Positions 24,685-33,176 of a DNA stretch of 64,000 bases are shown piece by piece (position 1 is the stretch's first letter; each line of letters opens with the position of its first letter). The notes under the pieces are model-generated. The model ran no database searches. It was not told the DNA's origin and was given only the letters and a program-made list of their open reading frames with translations. The stretch is from DAOQVR01 sp035341665. Its GTDB lineage: Bacteria > Chloroflexota > Anaerolineae > JAAYZQ01. The position numbers were made by a program, and so were the translations under genes. The DNA is taken from NCBI GenBank assembly GCA_035341665.1, contig DAOQVR010000001.1, positions 310,001-374,000 on the forward strand, read 5' to 3'.

Positions 24685-26847
24685 ATGGGGGACGGTTTGG
24701 TGGACTGGGTCGCGGAGTACTTCAGCGGGGGTGATCTGGAGTTGGTCCGCCGCGCCTACGAGCTGGCGGACCGGGCGCATGACGGCCAGATGCGACTCTC
24801 TGGAGAACGGTACGTCGTGCACTGTGTCGAGGTCGCCCGGATTCTGGCGGAGATGGGCCTGGACTCCCGTGCCGTGGCGGCTGCCTTCCTCCATGATGTT
24901 GCCGAAGACACCTCCATAACCATCGACGAGTTGCAGAGCACCTACGGCGACGAGGTCGCCCGGCTCGTCGACGGCGTCACCAAGCTCTCCTACATCGATA
25001 CGATGAGCAAAATGGGCAGCCGTGACCTGGAGGCGGAAGAGGCTGAGAGCCTGCGGAAGATGTTCCTCGCCATGGCTGAGGATATCCGCGTCGTCCTGAT
25101 CAAGCTGGCCGACAGGCTGCACAACATGCGTACGCTCGCGTCGCTGCCGCCCGAACGACGGGCACGTATCGCGCGCGAGACGCTCGAGATTTTCGCCCCC
25201 CTAGCCAACCGCCTCGGCATATGGAGGATCAAGTGGGAGCTCGAGGATCTGGGTCTGAGATACCACGACCCACACGCCTACAGCGAGATTGCGGGATTGA
25301 TTGCCGAGCGAAGGGAGTCCCGCGAAAGATATATACAGAGGGTGGTCGCCGAGCTACGGACCCGGCTGAGGCTTGAAGGGATCGCGGCGGAAGTGGAGGG
25401 TCGCCCCAAGCACATCTACAGCATCTACCGCAAGATGAGGCGCAAGGGAGTGGACTTTGGCCAGATCTACGATGTGCGTGGACTGCGCGTCATTGTAGAC
25501 TCGGTGCAGGACTGCTATGCGGCCTTGGGTGTGGCGCATGCTTTGTGGAAGCCTATCCCCGGTGAGTTTGACGACTTTATCGCCACACCGAAGGACAACA
25601 TGTACCAGTCCCTGCACTCCGCGGTCGTGGGACCCGATGGGCGAACGCTGGAAGTTCAGATTCGCACGCGCGATATGCACCGGCGCGCCGAGCTGGGCAT
25701 CGCTGCGCACTGGCGCTACAAAGAGGGAACGAAGAACCGCGACGTCGCATTTGAAAGCAAAGTCGCCTGGCTGCGCTCGCTTATGGATTGGCGCTCTGAC
25801 GTCGAGGATGCGCGCGAGTTTGTCGACGCGCTCAAGGCCGAGGTGCTTGCGGAGCGCGTGTACGTCTTCACTCCGAAGGGGCAGGTCCTGGACCTGCCTG
25901 CAGGCTCAACATCTGTTGACTTCGCCTACCACATCCATACAGACGTTGGGCACCGGTGCCGCGGTGCGCGGGTGAATGGGCAGATTGTCCCGCTGACCCA
26001 CACCCTGGTGAATGGGGACCAGGTTGAGATCATCACAGCGAAGCAGGGAGGGCCGAGTCGAGACTGGCTGCGACCTGACCTCGGCTATGTCCATTCCCCA
26101 CGGGCCCGTCAGAAGATCCGGGCCTGGTTCCGGCAGCAAGACCGGGAGCAAAGCATTCTCCTCGGCAGGGAGCAACTGAGGAGAGAGCTGCGCCGGCTGA
26201 ACCTGTCGGATGACATCCGGTATCAGGAGATCGCCTCTCTCTTCGACTACAAAACCCTGGACGACTTTTTTGCCTCGATAGGGTATGGAGATCTGAGCTC
26301 ACAGCGCGTGGCGGCTCGCGTGCTGCAAGACCTTCGCCGTGAGGAGATTGTCGCCGAGGAGGAAGAGGCACCTGTCGCAGTTACGCCGGAAGGGATCCGT
26401 GTGCGCGGGGTCGGCGATGTCGTCACTCAGCTGGCACACTGTTGCCAGCCCAGCCCTGAAGAGCCCGACCCTATTATTGGCTACGTAACCCGGGGGCACG
26501 GTGTGACGATTCATCGTTGGGACTGCCCCAACATCCTGGCTCGCACGGGCAGGGGAGAAATCGAGCGGTTGATCGAGGTGGATTGGGGAAAGCCGGTGGA
26601 GCGGATCTACCCCGTGCACATCCGCATCCGAGCCTGGGACAGAGAGGGTCTTCTGCGTGACATCGCGACGGTTGTCGCGGAGGAGCGAGTGAACATGAGA
26701 AAGGTGGGCTCAGCCAATCCCCAGAAGACGAATCTCGTCACGCTGACCGCTACTCTGGAGATCACGGCCATGAGCCAGCTCGTCAGCATCCTGGACAGAA
26801 TCGAGCGTCTGCCCAATGTAGTGGAGGTTCGCCGGGAGGCGCGTTAG
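24685..26847 (+). CDS. rel: Bifunctional (p)ppGpp synthetase/hydrolase (RelA/SpoT family)
   Basis: A 720-residue long RSH protein controlling the stringent alarmone. HD hydrolase domain (~30-180) with FLHDVAEDT and LIKLADRLHNMRTL intact, so hydrolysis is likely; synthetase domain (~225-350) with DVRGLRVIVD and YQSLHSAVVGPDG; TGS domain (~390-450; VYVFTPKGQVLDLP); a conserved Cys/His region (LAHCCQPSPEEP); and a C-terminal ACT domain. The HD start motif reads YVVHCVEVA with Cys where Pro is usual. Start uncertain: ATG 24685 or GTG 24700, which has GGGGGAC just ahead. Confidence 0.95.
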   Translation: MGDGLVDWVAEYFSGGDLELVRRAYELADRAHDGQMRLSGERYVVHCVEVARILAEMGLDSRAVAAAFLHDVAEDTSITIDELQSTYGDEVARLVDGVTKLSYIDTMSKMGSRDLEAEEAESLRKMFLAMAEDIRVVLIKLADRLHNMRTLASLPPERRARIARETLEIFAPLANRLGIWRIKWELEDLGLRYHDPHAYSEIAGLIAERRESRERYIQRVVAELRTRLRLEGIAAEVEGRPKHIYSIYRKMRRKGVDFGQIYDVRGLRVIVDSVQDCYAALGVAHALWKPIPGEFDDFIATPKDNMYQSLHSAVVGPDGRTLEVQIRTRDMHRRAELGIAAHWRYKEGTKNRDVAFESKVAWLRSLMDWRSDVEDAREFVDALKAEVLAERVYVFTPKGQVLDLPAGSTSVDFAYHIHTDVGHRCRGARVNGQIVPLTHTLVNGDQVEIITAKQGGPSRDWLRPDLGYVHSPRARQKIRAWFRQQDREQSILLGREQLRRELRRLNLSDDIRYQEIASLFDYKTLDDFFASIGYGDLSSQRVAARVLQDLRREEIVAEEEEAPVAVTPEGIRVRGVGDVVTQLAHCCQPSPEEPDPIIGYVTRGHGVTIHRWDCPNILARTGRGEIERLIEVDWGKPVERIYPVHIRIRAWDREGLLRDIATVVAEERVNMRKVGSANPQKTNLVTLTATLEITAMSQLVSILDRIERLPNVVEVRREAR

Positions 26848-26877
26848 CCGGCGATCTTGAGGGCTGGCCGATAGAAA

Positions 26878-26907
26878 AGCGGCTGGAGGCGCATGCCCCC
26901 AGCCGCT
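26878..26907. terminator. Bidirectional terminator between rel and PPIase gene
   Basis: AGCGGCTGG (26878-26886) pairs with CCAGCCGCT (26899-26907). On the minus strand it is followed by TTTTC, so it best serves the PPIase operon; it also lies just after rel. Confidence 0.65.
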
Positions 26908-26923
26908 GGCGTTGGACTGAGTG

Positions 26924-28129
26924 CTACGGTGCCGTTGCTGCCGGCCCAGGTTCGATGAGGCGATCGATCCTGACCTCGGGAGACGCCTCGCGGTCCGCCA
27001 GCCAGTCCAAGAGAGCACTCGACTTTTTCGTCGAGACGACCTCGTCGGGCAGCTTTCCGTTCTCCTCTCTGGAGACGAGCAGGACAATGTAGAACTTGCC
27101 GCCGCTCTCCACTTGCCCCCTGGCACCAGTGTCCAGGGAGAACACCAGGTCCGAGACCTCCTGGCCGTAGTCGCTGACCAGCTGATCGGGCGTTACCGCC
27201 GCGATATCTCCCCCATCTCCCGCCGTGAGGGTATCAGAGGACACCTCGGTGGCGACAACGGAGAATTCCACGTTGGCCTGAAGCTGCAGTTCGGCGGCAT
27301 CCGCCTTCTCCTTTGTGTCGGTCTGGATGATCTTGATGTGAGCCACCAAACCGGTAGTCGGCACTTGGCTTGCCAGCAAGTCCTCCAGCTCGGTCCTAAG
27401 GAGACTCCGGCTGATGATGCCGCGGAACGCCTTCTCAGAGACACCCATGCTCCGCAGGACAGACGCGAAGTACTCGTCCTTGGTCCTCTGAGGCACTGGA
27501 GTGGCTGTTGGCGCTGGTGTTGGCGTGGTCCCAGTCAGAGTCTCGGTGCTGGTTACCGTCGATGCCGAGCCGGCGAAGACTGAGTCCAGGTCGGCAGCAA
27601 TGGATTCTTCCACTTCAGCGTCCGAAACGCTCAGGCCCAACTCTCCGGCCTTCTCGCGGATCAGCGAGTCCTCGATCAGCTCTTCGAGTGAGCTCGACTC
27701 CACGTTCGTCAGCTCGGTCTTGAGCTGATCCACATAAGACTGGTAGTACTGGATAAGGAACGCGTTGGTCTCATCCGTCGTGTCGAGCCCGCTGATCTCA
27801 TTCTCGTAATTGGAGATGGCGTTCTCAAGATTCGCTCGGCGCACGTTGGTCAGTGCGACGTACTCGTCCATGCGGATCGTTGCTCCGTTGACGCGGGCAA
27901 CGGCCTTCCTGGGCTGAAGCCAAGCGACGCTAACTACGGCCGCTAAGGCGATGCCCAAGACTACTAGCCCAAGCCCAACCAGGATAAGCGTGACGATGCG
28001 CTGCTGGCGTGCTTGGCGCTTCCCGTAGGCGATTTGCTTCTTGGTCTGTTGCGGCGCCTGCGGAGCCTCGCGTCCCGGTGTGTGTTTTCCAGGGGTCGAC
28101 GACTTGCCCATGGTGGTTTGTTTGGCCAT
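26924..28129 (-). CDS. Membrane-anchored SurA/PrsA-like peptidyl-prolyl isomerase (foldase)
   Basis: A 401-residue protein. A basic Lys/Gln-rich cytoplasmic N-terminus (~1-45) precedes one membrane segment (~46-68). A SurA_N-like helical chaperone domain follows (ARVNGATIRMDEYVAL..., ~80-180), then a Thr/Pro-rich linker (GTTPTPAPTATPVPQ, ~200-215) and a C-terminal parvulin-like domain (HIKIIQTDTKEKADAAELQL, later GARGQVESGGKFYIVLL). It probably folds exported proteins. It follows rpsF and rpsR on the same strand, with GGGAGAAGG before the ATG. Confidence 0.82.
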   Translation of the reverse strand: MAKQTTMGKSSTPGKHTPGREAPQAPQQTKKQIAYGKRQARQQRIVTLILVGLGLVVLGIALAAVVSVAWLQPRKAVARVNGATIRMDEYVALTNVRRANLENAISNYENEISGLDTTDETNAFLIQYYQSYVDQLKTELTNVESSSLEELIEDSLIREKAGELGLSVSDAEVEESIAADLDSVFAGSASTVTSTETLTGTTPTPAPTATPVPQRTKDEYFASVLRSMGVSEKAFRGIISRSLLRTELEDLLASQVPTTGLVAHIKIIQTDTKEKADAAELQLQANVEFSVVATEVSSDTLTAGDGGDIAAVTPDQLVSDYGQEVSDLVFSLDTGARGQVESGGKFYIVLLVSREENGKLPDEVVSTKKSSALLDWLADREASPEVRIDRLIEPGPAATAP

Positions 28130-28179
28130 ACCTTCTCCCTAGCAGCCGGCAGAACGGCGCTGCTTTCGGTGGTTTCGGG

Positions 28180-28539
28180 CTAGAAGCGACGGAGGTGCTC
28201 CGCTGTAAAGGGCAGCAGGGCAAGGTGTCGCGCGCGCTTGATGGCGATTGCCAGGCGGCGTTGGTGCTTGGCGCATGTGCCGCTTTTGCGGCGCCCCTTT
28301 ATCTTGCCCCGCTCCGTGATGTAACGGTGCAGCACGGCCACGTCCTTGTAGTCAATCACATCTGCCTTCTCGACGCAGAACTGGCAGACACGGCGAACGG
28401 GAGCGAATCTCCCTCGACCACCCTCCGGCCGGTCTTCGTCGTCGCCGCTATATGGCCGCCGGCCGCCCGAACGTGGAGGCCCTGAGCGGGCATCACCACC
28501 GCCCGGGCCGCTGCTCTGAAAACGCTCTCGGCTTCTCAT
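28180..28539 (-). CDS. rpsR: 30S ribosomal protein S18
   Basis: 119 residues: a Gly/Ser/Arg-rich N-terminal extension of about 45 residues, then the S18 core (CQFCVEKADVIDYKDVAVL, ITERGKIKGRRKSGTCAKHQRRL, IKRARHLALLPF). ATG 28539 is chosen; AAGGAG lies somewhat far upstream. S18 binds S6, whose gene lies 72 bases upstream. The usual ssb gene between them is missing. Confidence 0.95.
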   Translation of the reverse strand: MRSRERFQSSGPGGGDARSGPPRSGGRRPYSGDDEDRPEGGRGRFAPVRRVCQFCVEKADVIDYKDVAVLHRYITERGKIKGRRKSGTCAKHQRRLAIAIKRARHLALLPFTAEHLRRF

Positions 28540-28611
28540 TGGATTACACTTGCTCCTTGTCTCTTGAGGCCTCCCGGCAAGTTGCCGTGCTTCGCAGGGA
28601 GGCACACCCGC

Positions 28612-28914
28612 CTAATCCTCGTCCAGGCGCACGACTAGATAGCGCAGGACCTGCTCGTCAAGGGTGAGCACGCGCTCAATCTCCGGAAGAGCCCGCGGCG
28701 GGGTGCGGAAGGTGAGGACGATATCCTGGCTTTCCACTCTGCGCTTGATGGCATAAGTCAGGCGCCGCTTGCCGCGGGCCTCAACCTTGACCACTTCGCC
28801 GCCGGTGCCTTCATAGCCGGCCACAACGAGGCTGGTGACCCTATCGACGATAGCGGCCGCGGCCTCGTCAGCGACGTCGGCGTCGATGACCAAGTACAAC
28901 TCGTATTCCCTCAT
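28612..28914 (-). CDS. rpsF: 30S ribosomal protein S6
   Basis: 100 residues, full S6: MREYELYLVIDADV start and RRLTYAIKRRVESQDIVL middle. S6 forms a heterodimer with S18 on the platform of the 30S subunit. AAAGGAGG sits at ideal distance from the ATG, and a strong promoter lies ~100 bases upstream. First gene of rpsF-rpsR-PPIase. Confidence 0.95.
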   Translation of the reverse strand: MREYELYLVIDADVADEAAAAIVDRVTSLVVAGYEGTGGEVVKVEARGKRRLTYAIKRRVESQDIVLTFRTPPRALPEIERVLTLDEQVLRYLVVRLDED

Positions 28915-29013
28915 GGTTTGCCTCCTTTCCCTGGGATTGCCTGTGGTCGAGCCACAAGCGGAAAGTCAAGGGACGAAGCCCAAAGGCCCAACGACCCCAT
29001 GACAGCGGGCGCC

Positions 29014-29042
29014 ACTATAGCATAGCTGCAGATGCCGCGCAA
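29014..29042 (-). promoter_or_regulatory. Promoter of rpsF-rpsR-PPIase operon
   Basis: Minus strand: TTGCGC (29042-29037), 17-bp spacer, TGC then TATAGT (29019-29014). The ~95-base leader to rpsF could hold an S6:S18 autoregulatory site, but I see no clear structure. Confidence 0.6.
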
Positions 29043-29075
29043 ACCACGGGGGGCGGAAGGAGAGTCGGCCAGGCG

Positions 29076-30179
29076 TCAGTGTGCGGGAGAGAAGCGGAAG
29101 TGAATGATGTCCCCATCGTTAACAGCATACTCCCGCCCTTCGAGCCGGAGGTAACCTCGCTCTCTCGCACCGGCCAAGTCGCCAGCGGAAATCAGGTCGT
29201 CGAAAGGCACCACTTCGGCTCGAATGAATCCACGTTGCATGTCCTGGTGAATCTTGCCGGCAGCGTGCAGTGCAGTCTGCCCGCGTTGCAGTGTCCATGC
29301 AGCCACCACGTTTGTGCCGGTGGCCGTAAAAAACGTGATGAGGTTCAGCAGCCGGTAGCTGGCCGAGATGAGCCTTTCAAGCCCTGGCTCTTTCACCTCA
29401 AGGCCCTCCCGGTACTCCGCAGCTTCAGCGGGCGGCCAGTCTGCCAGGTCCGATTCGAGCTGGGCGCAGAGAACGACAGCCTCAGCTCCCTGAGCTGCAG
29501 CGTGGCGCAGAACAGCCTCGGCCAAACGTCCGCCCGCAGGCAGGTCGGACTCACCGACGTTTGCTATATAGAGGCGTGGCTTGCCTGTGAGGAGGTTGAG
29601 CGACGTGATCCACTCAGATTCCGCGTCGGGACACGAGAAGACCGAGGCACGTTGACCAGTCGACAGGTGATCCTTGAGCCGTGCCAGGCACTCCAACTCG
29701 GCGGCGAACTCACGGGGCTGCGCCTTGGCCATGGATTGGACCTTCTCTACCCTGCGTTCCACGGTTCCTAGGTCGGCCAGGCACAACTCGAGGTCGATGA
29801 CCTCGCAGTCACCCACGGGGTCTAACTCGGCGGTTACGTGAGCGATGTCCGCGTCCTCAAAGCAACGCACGACGAGGGCAACTGCGTCGACGTTGCGGAT
29901 GTGGCCCAAGAACTGGTTGCCCAGGCCTTCTCCCCGATGCGCATCCTTGACCAGGCCGGCGATATCGACGAACTCGATGCTCGTGTACTTGATTTCCTTC
30001 GGTCGCACAATCGCCGCGAGCTGCTCGAGCCTCGTGTCCGGTACGGTCACCACGCCTACGTTGGGCTCAATGGTCGTGAACGGGTAGCTTGCCACAACCG
30101 CCCCGGCCTTGGTCAAGGCATTGAACAGAGTGCTCTTGCCCACGTTCGGCAGGCCAACAATGCCAATCTGCAGGCTCAT
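29076..30179 (-). CDS. ychF: Redox-regulated ATPase YchF (OLA1 family)
   Basis: A 367-residue Obg-related P-loop NTPase that prefers ATP. G1 is GLPNVGKSTLFNAL, switch region YPFTTIEPNVG, G3 DIAGLVKDAHRGEGLGN; a coiled-coil insert and the C-terminal TGS-like domain (FFTATGTNVVAAWTLQRG to DGDIIHFRF) complete the family layout. GGGAGGATGGG precedes the ATG. Roles in translation and stress are known from the family. Confidence 0.96.
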   Translation of the reverse strand: MSLQIGIVGLPNVGKSTLFNALTKAGAVVASYPFTTIEPNVGVVTVPDTRLEQLAAIVRPKEIKYTSIEFVDIAGLVKDAHRGEGLGNQFLGHIRNVDAVALVVRCFEDADIAHVTAELDPVGDCEVIDLELCLADLGTVERRVEKVQSMAKAQPREFAAELECLARLKDHLSTGQRASVFSCPDAESEWITSLNLLTGKPRLYIANVGESDLPAGGRLAEAVLRHAAAQGAEAVVLCAQLESDLADWPPAEAAEYREGLEVKEPGLERLISASYRLLNLITFFTATGTNVVAAWTLQRGQTALHAAGKIHQDMQRGFIRAEVVPFDDLISAGDLAGARERGYLRLEGREYAVNDGDIIHFRFSPAH

Positions 30180-30217
30180 CCCATCCTCCCGGCCTTGATC
30201 GCGTTGTCACACCACCT

Positions 30218-30246
30218 ATTGTAGCACGCAACCTCCCTGACGGCAA
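30218..30246 (-). promoter_or_regulatory. Promoter of ychF
   Basis: Minus strand: TTGCCG (30246-30241), 17-bp spacer, TGC then TACAAT (30223-30218). Confidence 0.65.
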
Positions 30247-30300
30247 GGCCCTTGCGCCGACCAGGACCCTGTGGCAGAATAGCCCTCAGGGAGGTGAGGC

Positions 30301-31290
30301 ATGGACGAAATGAGCAAACGGGAGAGGCTGGAGGCGGCCACGGCTGGCCGGCCGGTGGACCGCCCGCCGGTGGCCCTCTGGCGGCACTTTCCGGTGGATG
30401 ACCAGGATCCTGTAGGCCTCGCCAAGTCGGTCGTTGCCTTCCAGCGTCAGTACGACTTCGACTTTGTCAAGGTAACCCCTGCCAGCAGCTACTGCGTCTG
30501 CGGCTGGGGAGCACAGGACTGCTGGGAGGGGAATCCCGAAGGAACTCGCGAGTATCGCAGCCAGCCGATCCGCAAGCCCGAAGACTGGTTCAGGCTCGAG
30601 CCGCTGAACCCAGGCGATGGTGCGCTTGGGGCACAGCTCAGGTGCCTCGGCCTGATTGGCGAGGACCTGGGCGCGCACGTGCCTTTCATAGACACCGTCT
30701 TCAGCCCCCTGGCCCAGGCCAAGAACCTGGCAGGGCGCCAGGCAATCCTTGCTCACCTGAGGCAACACCCACGCGCCGTGCTGCACGGCCTCGAGGTGAT
30801 CGCGCAGACGACCGAAGCGTACGTTCAGGCCGCGTGCACCAGGGGCATTGCGGGCATCTTCTACGCTGTGCAACACGCCAGCTACGAGGTGCTGTCGGAG
30901 CAGGAGTATCGCGAGTTCGGTGTGCCGTTCGATCTGCGCGTCCTGCGCGCCGCAGAAGCTCTCTGGCTGAATGTACTGCACCTGCATGGCACCCGGGTCA
31001 TGTTCGACTTGCTGGCCGACTACCCAGTGCAGGTAGTCAATTGGCACGACCGCGAGACACCACCTAGCCTCCTGGAGGGTCAGCGGCGGATTCAGGGCGT
31101 GGTCCTGGGCGGGTTGAGGCAATGGGAGACGATGGTGAAGGGCACGCCAGAACTGGTCTGCAGCGAGGCATCCGACGCAATTGCCACGACGGGTGGCAAC
31201 CGCTTCATCCTTGGCACAGGATGCGTGACACCTGTGACTGCCCCATGGGCCAATCTCCGGGCTGCGAGAGCTTCGGTCAACCTGCCCTGA
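30301..31290 (+). CDS. Uroporphyrinogen decarboxylase (URO-D) family protein, not canonical HemE
   Basis: A 329-residue protein of the URO-D superfamily, shown by the RPVDRPPVALWRHFP start, the late LHLHGTR and the GNRFILGTGCVTP C-terminal signature. HemE has an Arg-rich MRQAGR stretch where this protein has WRHFPVDD, so heme synthesis is unlikely. Relatives include MtaA/MtbA/CmuA corrinoid methyltransferases; no corrinoid protein gene is next to it. GGGAGGTG precedes the ATG. Confidence 0.82.
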   Translation: MDEMSKRERLEAATAGRPVDRPPVALWRHFPVDDQDPVGLAKSVVAFQRQYDFDFVKVTPASSYCVCGWGAQDCWEGNPEGTREYRSQPIRKPEDWFRLEPLNPGDGALGAQLRCLGLIGEDLGAHVPFIDTVFSPLAQAKNLAGRQAILAHLRQHPRAVLHGLEVIAQTTEAYVQAACTRGIAGIFYAVQHASYEVLSEQEYREFGVPFDLRVLRAAEALWLNVLHLHGTRVMFDLLADYPVQVVNWHDRETPPSLLEGQRRIQGVVLGGLRQWETMVKGTPELVCSEASDAIATTGGNRFILGTGCVTPVTAPWANLRAARASVNLP

Positions 31291-31303
31291 GTGGGCCGGT
31301 CGA

Positions 31304-31332
31304 TTGACCGCGCATCGTGCCTGTGCTATTAT
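31304..31332 (+). promoter_or_regulatory. Promoter of moeA-mobB and following genes
   Basis: TTGACC (31304-31309), 17-bp spacer ending TGC, TATTAT (31327-31332). Its position shows that the upstream in-frame GTG (31317) cannot be the moeA start. Confidence 0.7.
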
Positions 31333-31364
31333 CCACCGAAATCGGTCCCCGGAGGCGAGTTCGC

Positions 31365-32633
31365 TTGATCAGCGTCGAAGAAGCTCTAGCCGAGATCCTA
31401 AGGCACGTCCGCCCCCTTCCTCTCGAGCGCGTGGCTATCCTGGATGCACTGGGCCAAGTGCTTGGTGAAGAAGTGATCGCCGATGTAGATATTCCACCAT
31501 TCGACAACTCGGGCATGGATGGCTTTGCGGTGCGCTCGGCGGATGTAGCGCGTGCAGGCAGGATGGCTGGCGTGCGTCTGGGCGTCGTGGACACAGTGGC
31601 GGCGGGCTACGTTGCCTCGGTGCGGCTGGAAGCAGGTATGGCGATTCGCATAATGACCGGGGCTCCGATGCCCGAGGGAGCCGATGCCGTTGTGCCGATA
31701 GAGGACACCTCAGATGCGCAGCGCCAGCGTGCAGATCGACTGGCTGCCCCGGCTGAGGAGATCGAGGTGCACGCTTGCGTCAAGCCGGGGGAGAATGTGC
31801 GGGCAGCAGGCGAGGACGTGCGCCGTGGAGAGACAGTGCTGGCGCCCGGGCGCGCGATTCGCCCACAGGAGATAGGGGTTCTTGCGTCGCTGGGCCGTCC
31901 CTCCGTGTTGGTGCACCGGCGGCCCAAGGTTGCGATCCTCGCGACGGGCGACGAGTTGGTCGAGCCGAGCGAGCCGCTCTCTCCCGGCAAGATCCGGAAC
32001 TCGAACGAGTACACCAGCGCCGCCCTTGTCCAGCGCACAGGCGGGGTGCCCCTGCGGCTGGGTGTGGCGCGAGATGTGTCAGGATCTCTGTCTGCCAAGA
32101 TACGGGAGGGCCTGCAGCGCGGTGCGGACCTGTTCCTTACGTCTGGCGGGGTGTCGGTGGGCGACTATGATGTGGTGAAGGATGTTCTTGGCCTGGAGGG
32201 GCAGATGCAGTTCTGGCAGGTCAACATGAAGCCGGGGAAGCCGCTTGCGTTTGGCGTATTGCACGGCGGAGTGCCGCTCATTGGCCTGCCCGGCAACCCC
32301 GTGTCGGCCATGGTGTCGTTTGAGCAATTCGCAAGGCCGGCGATACGCAAGATGCTCGGCCACGTGGAGCTGACCAAGCCCATCGTCCAAGCGATCCTGG
32401 ACGAGGATCTGAAGAACAGCGGGCGCCGCGGCTTCGTGCGCGTCATCGTCACCAGGCGAGGCGACGGCTACCATGCGATAGCGGCAGGAGAGCAGGGCTC
32501 TGGCGTGCTGACCTCGATGGCAAAAGCGAATGGCCTCGCAGTCATCCGCGAGGGCCTGCGGCTCTGCCCGGCTGGGAGCCAAGTCGACGTCCAGATGCTC
32601 GATTGGCCAGAAGGGATGGCGTCACTGCTGTGA
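31365..32633 (+). CDS. moeA: Molybdopterin molybdotransferase MoeA
   Basis: A 422-residue enzyme that inserts molybdate into adenylated molybdopterin. Motifs: LPLERVAILDALGQVLGEE, DIPPFDNSGMDGFAVRS (~residues 45-61), RIMTGAPMPEGADAVVP, ILATGDELVEP, TSGGVSVGDYD and GLPGNPVSAMVSFE. TTG 31365 is chosen because GGAGG lies nine bases upstream and the promoter excludes earlier starts. It overlaps mobB by GTGA. Other Mo cofactor genes are not in the window. Confidence 0.94.
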   Translation: MISVEEALAEILRHVRPLPLERVAILDALGQVLGEEVIADVDIPPFDNSGMDGFAVRSADVARAGRMAGVRLGVVDTVAAGYVASVRLEAGMAIRIMTGAPMPEGADAVVPIEDTSDAQRQRADRLAAPAEEIEVHACVKPGENVRAAGEDVRRGETVLAPGRAIRPQEIGVLASLGRPSVLVHRRPKVAILATGDELVEPSEPLSPGKIRNSNEYTSAALVQRTGGVPLRLGVARDVSGSLSAKIREGLQRGADLFLTSGGVSVGDYDVVKDVLGLEGQMQFWQVNMKPGKPLAFGVLHGGVPLIGLPGNPVSAMVSFEQFARPAIRKMLGHVELTKPIVQAILDEDLKNSGRRGFVRVIVTRRGDGYHAIAAGEQGSGVLTSMAKANGLAVIREGLRLCPAGSQVDVQMLDWPEGMASLL

Positions 32634-33175
32634 GCAACCAGCGCAGCGTTCCCGTGGTATCGTTCGTCGGCAGGTCGGGCGTCGGAAAGACCACTGCCTT
32701 GGAGCGGGTGATCCGCGAGCTCAAGCGGCGCGGCCTCAGGATAGGTACCATCAAGCACGACGCACACGACTTTGAGATGGATCGCCCTGGCAAGGACTCC
32801 TGGCGGCACGGCCAGGCGGGGAGTGAGGTCGTTGTGATCTCCGGGCCTCACAAGATGGCGATGATCCGGAAGCTGGAACGGGAGCTTCCTCTTGACGCTC
32901 TTCTACCGCTGATGGGCGACCTTGATCTTGTCCTCACCGAAGGATACAAGCGCGGGGACCGGCCCAAGATTGAGGTCAGCCGTAGAGAATGGGGCAGCGA
33001 GCTTTTGTGCGAAGCCGAGGAGCTTGTGGCGCTGATGTGCGATTATGCGTCGAACCTACCCGTCCCGCAGTTTGGGCTGGAGGATGCCGCGGGTGTGGCC
33101 GATCTCCTCGTGGAGCGATTCGTCAAGGGCACGAAACAGCCCGAAAACGGCGACTTGGCGCCAGGGGTGAGGTGA
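32630..33175 (+). CDS. mobB: Molybdopterin-guanine dinucleotide adapter protein MobB
   Basis: A 181-residue P-loop GTPase that helps MobA form the guanine dinucleotide cofactor. Walker A GRSGVGKTT near the N-terminus, then TIKHDAHDFEMDRPGKDSWRH and LVLTEGYKRGDRPKIEV, all MobB signatures. It starts with GTG overlapping the moeA stop (GTGA). The pairing suggests a bis-MGD-type molybdoenzyme elsewhere in the genome. Confidence 0.93.
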   Translation: MSNQRSVPVVSFVGRSGVGKTTALERVIRELKRRGLRIGTIKHDAHDFEMDRPGKDSWRHGQAGSEVVVISGPHKMAMIRKLERELPLDALLPLMGDLDLVLTEGYKRGDRPKIEVSRREWGSELLCEAEELVALMCDYASNLPVPQFGLEDAAGVADLLVERFVKGTKQPENGDLAPGVR

Positions 33176-33176
33176 G

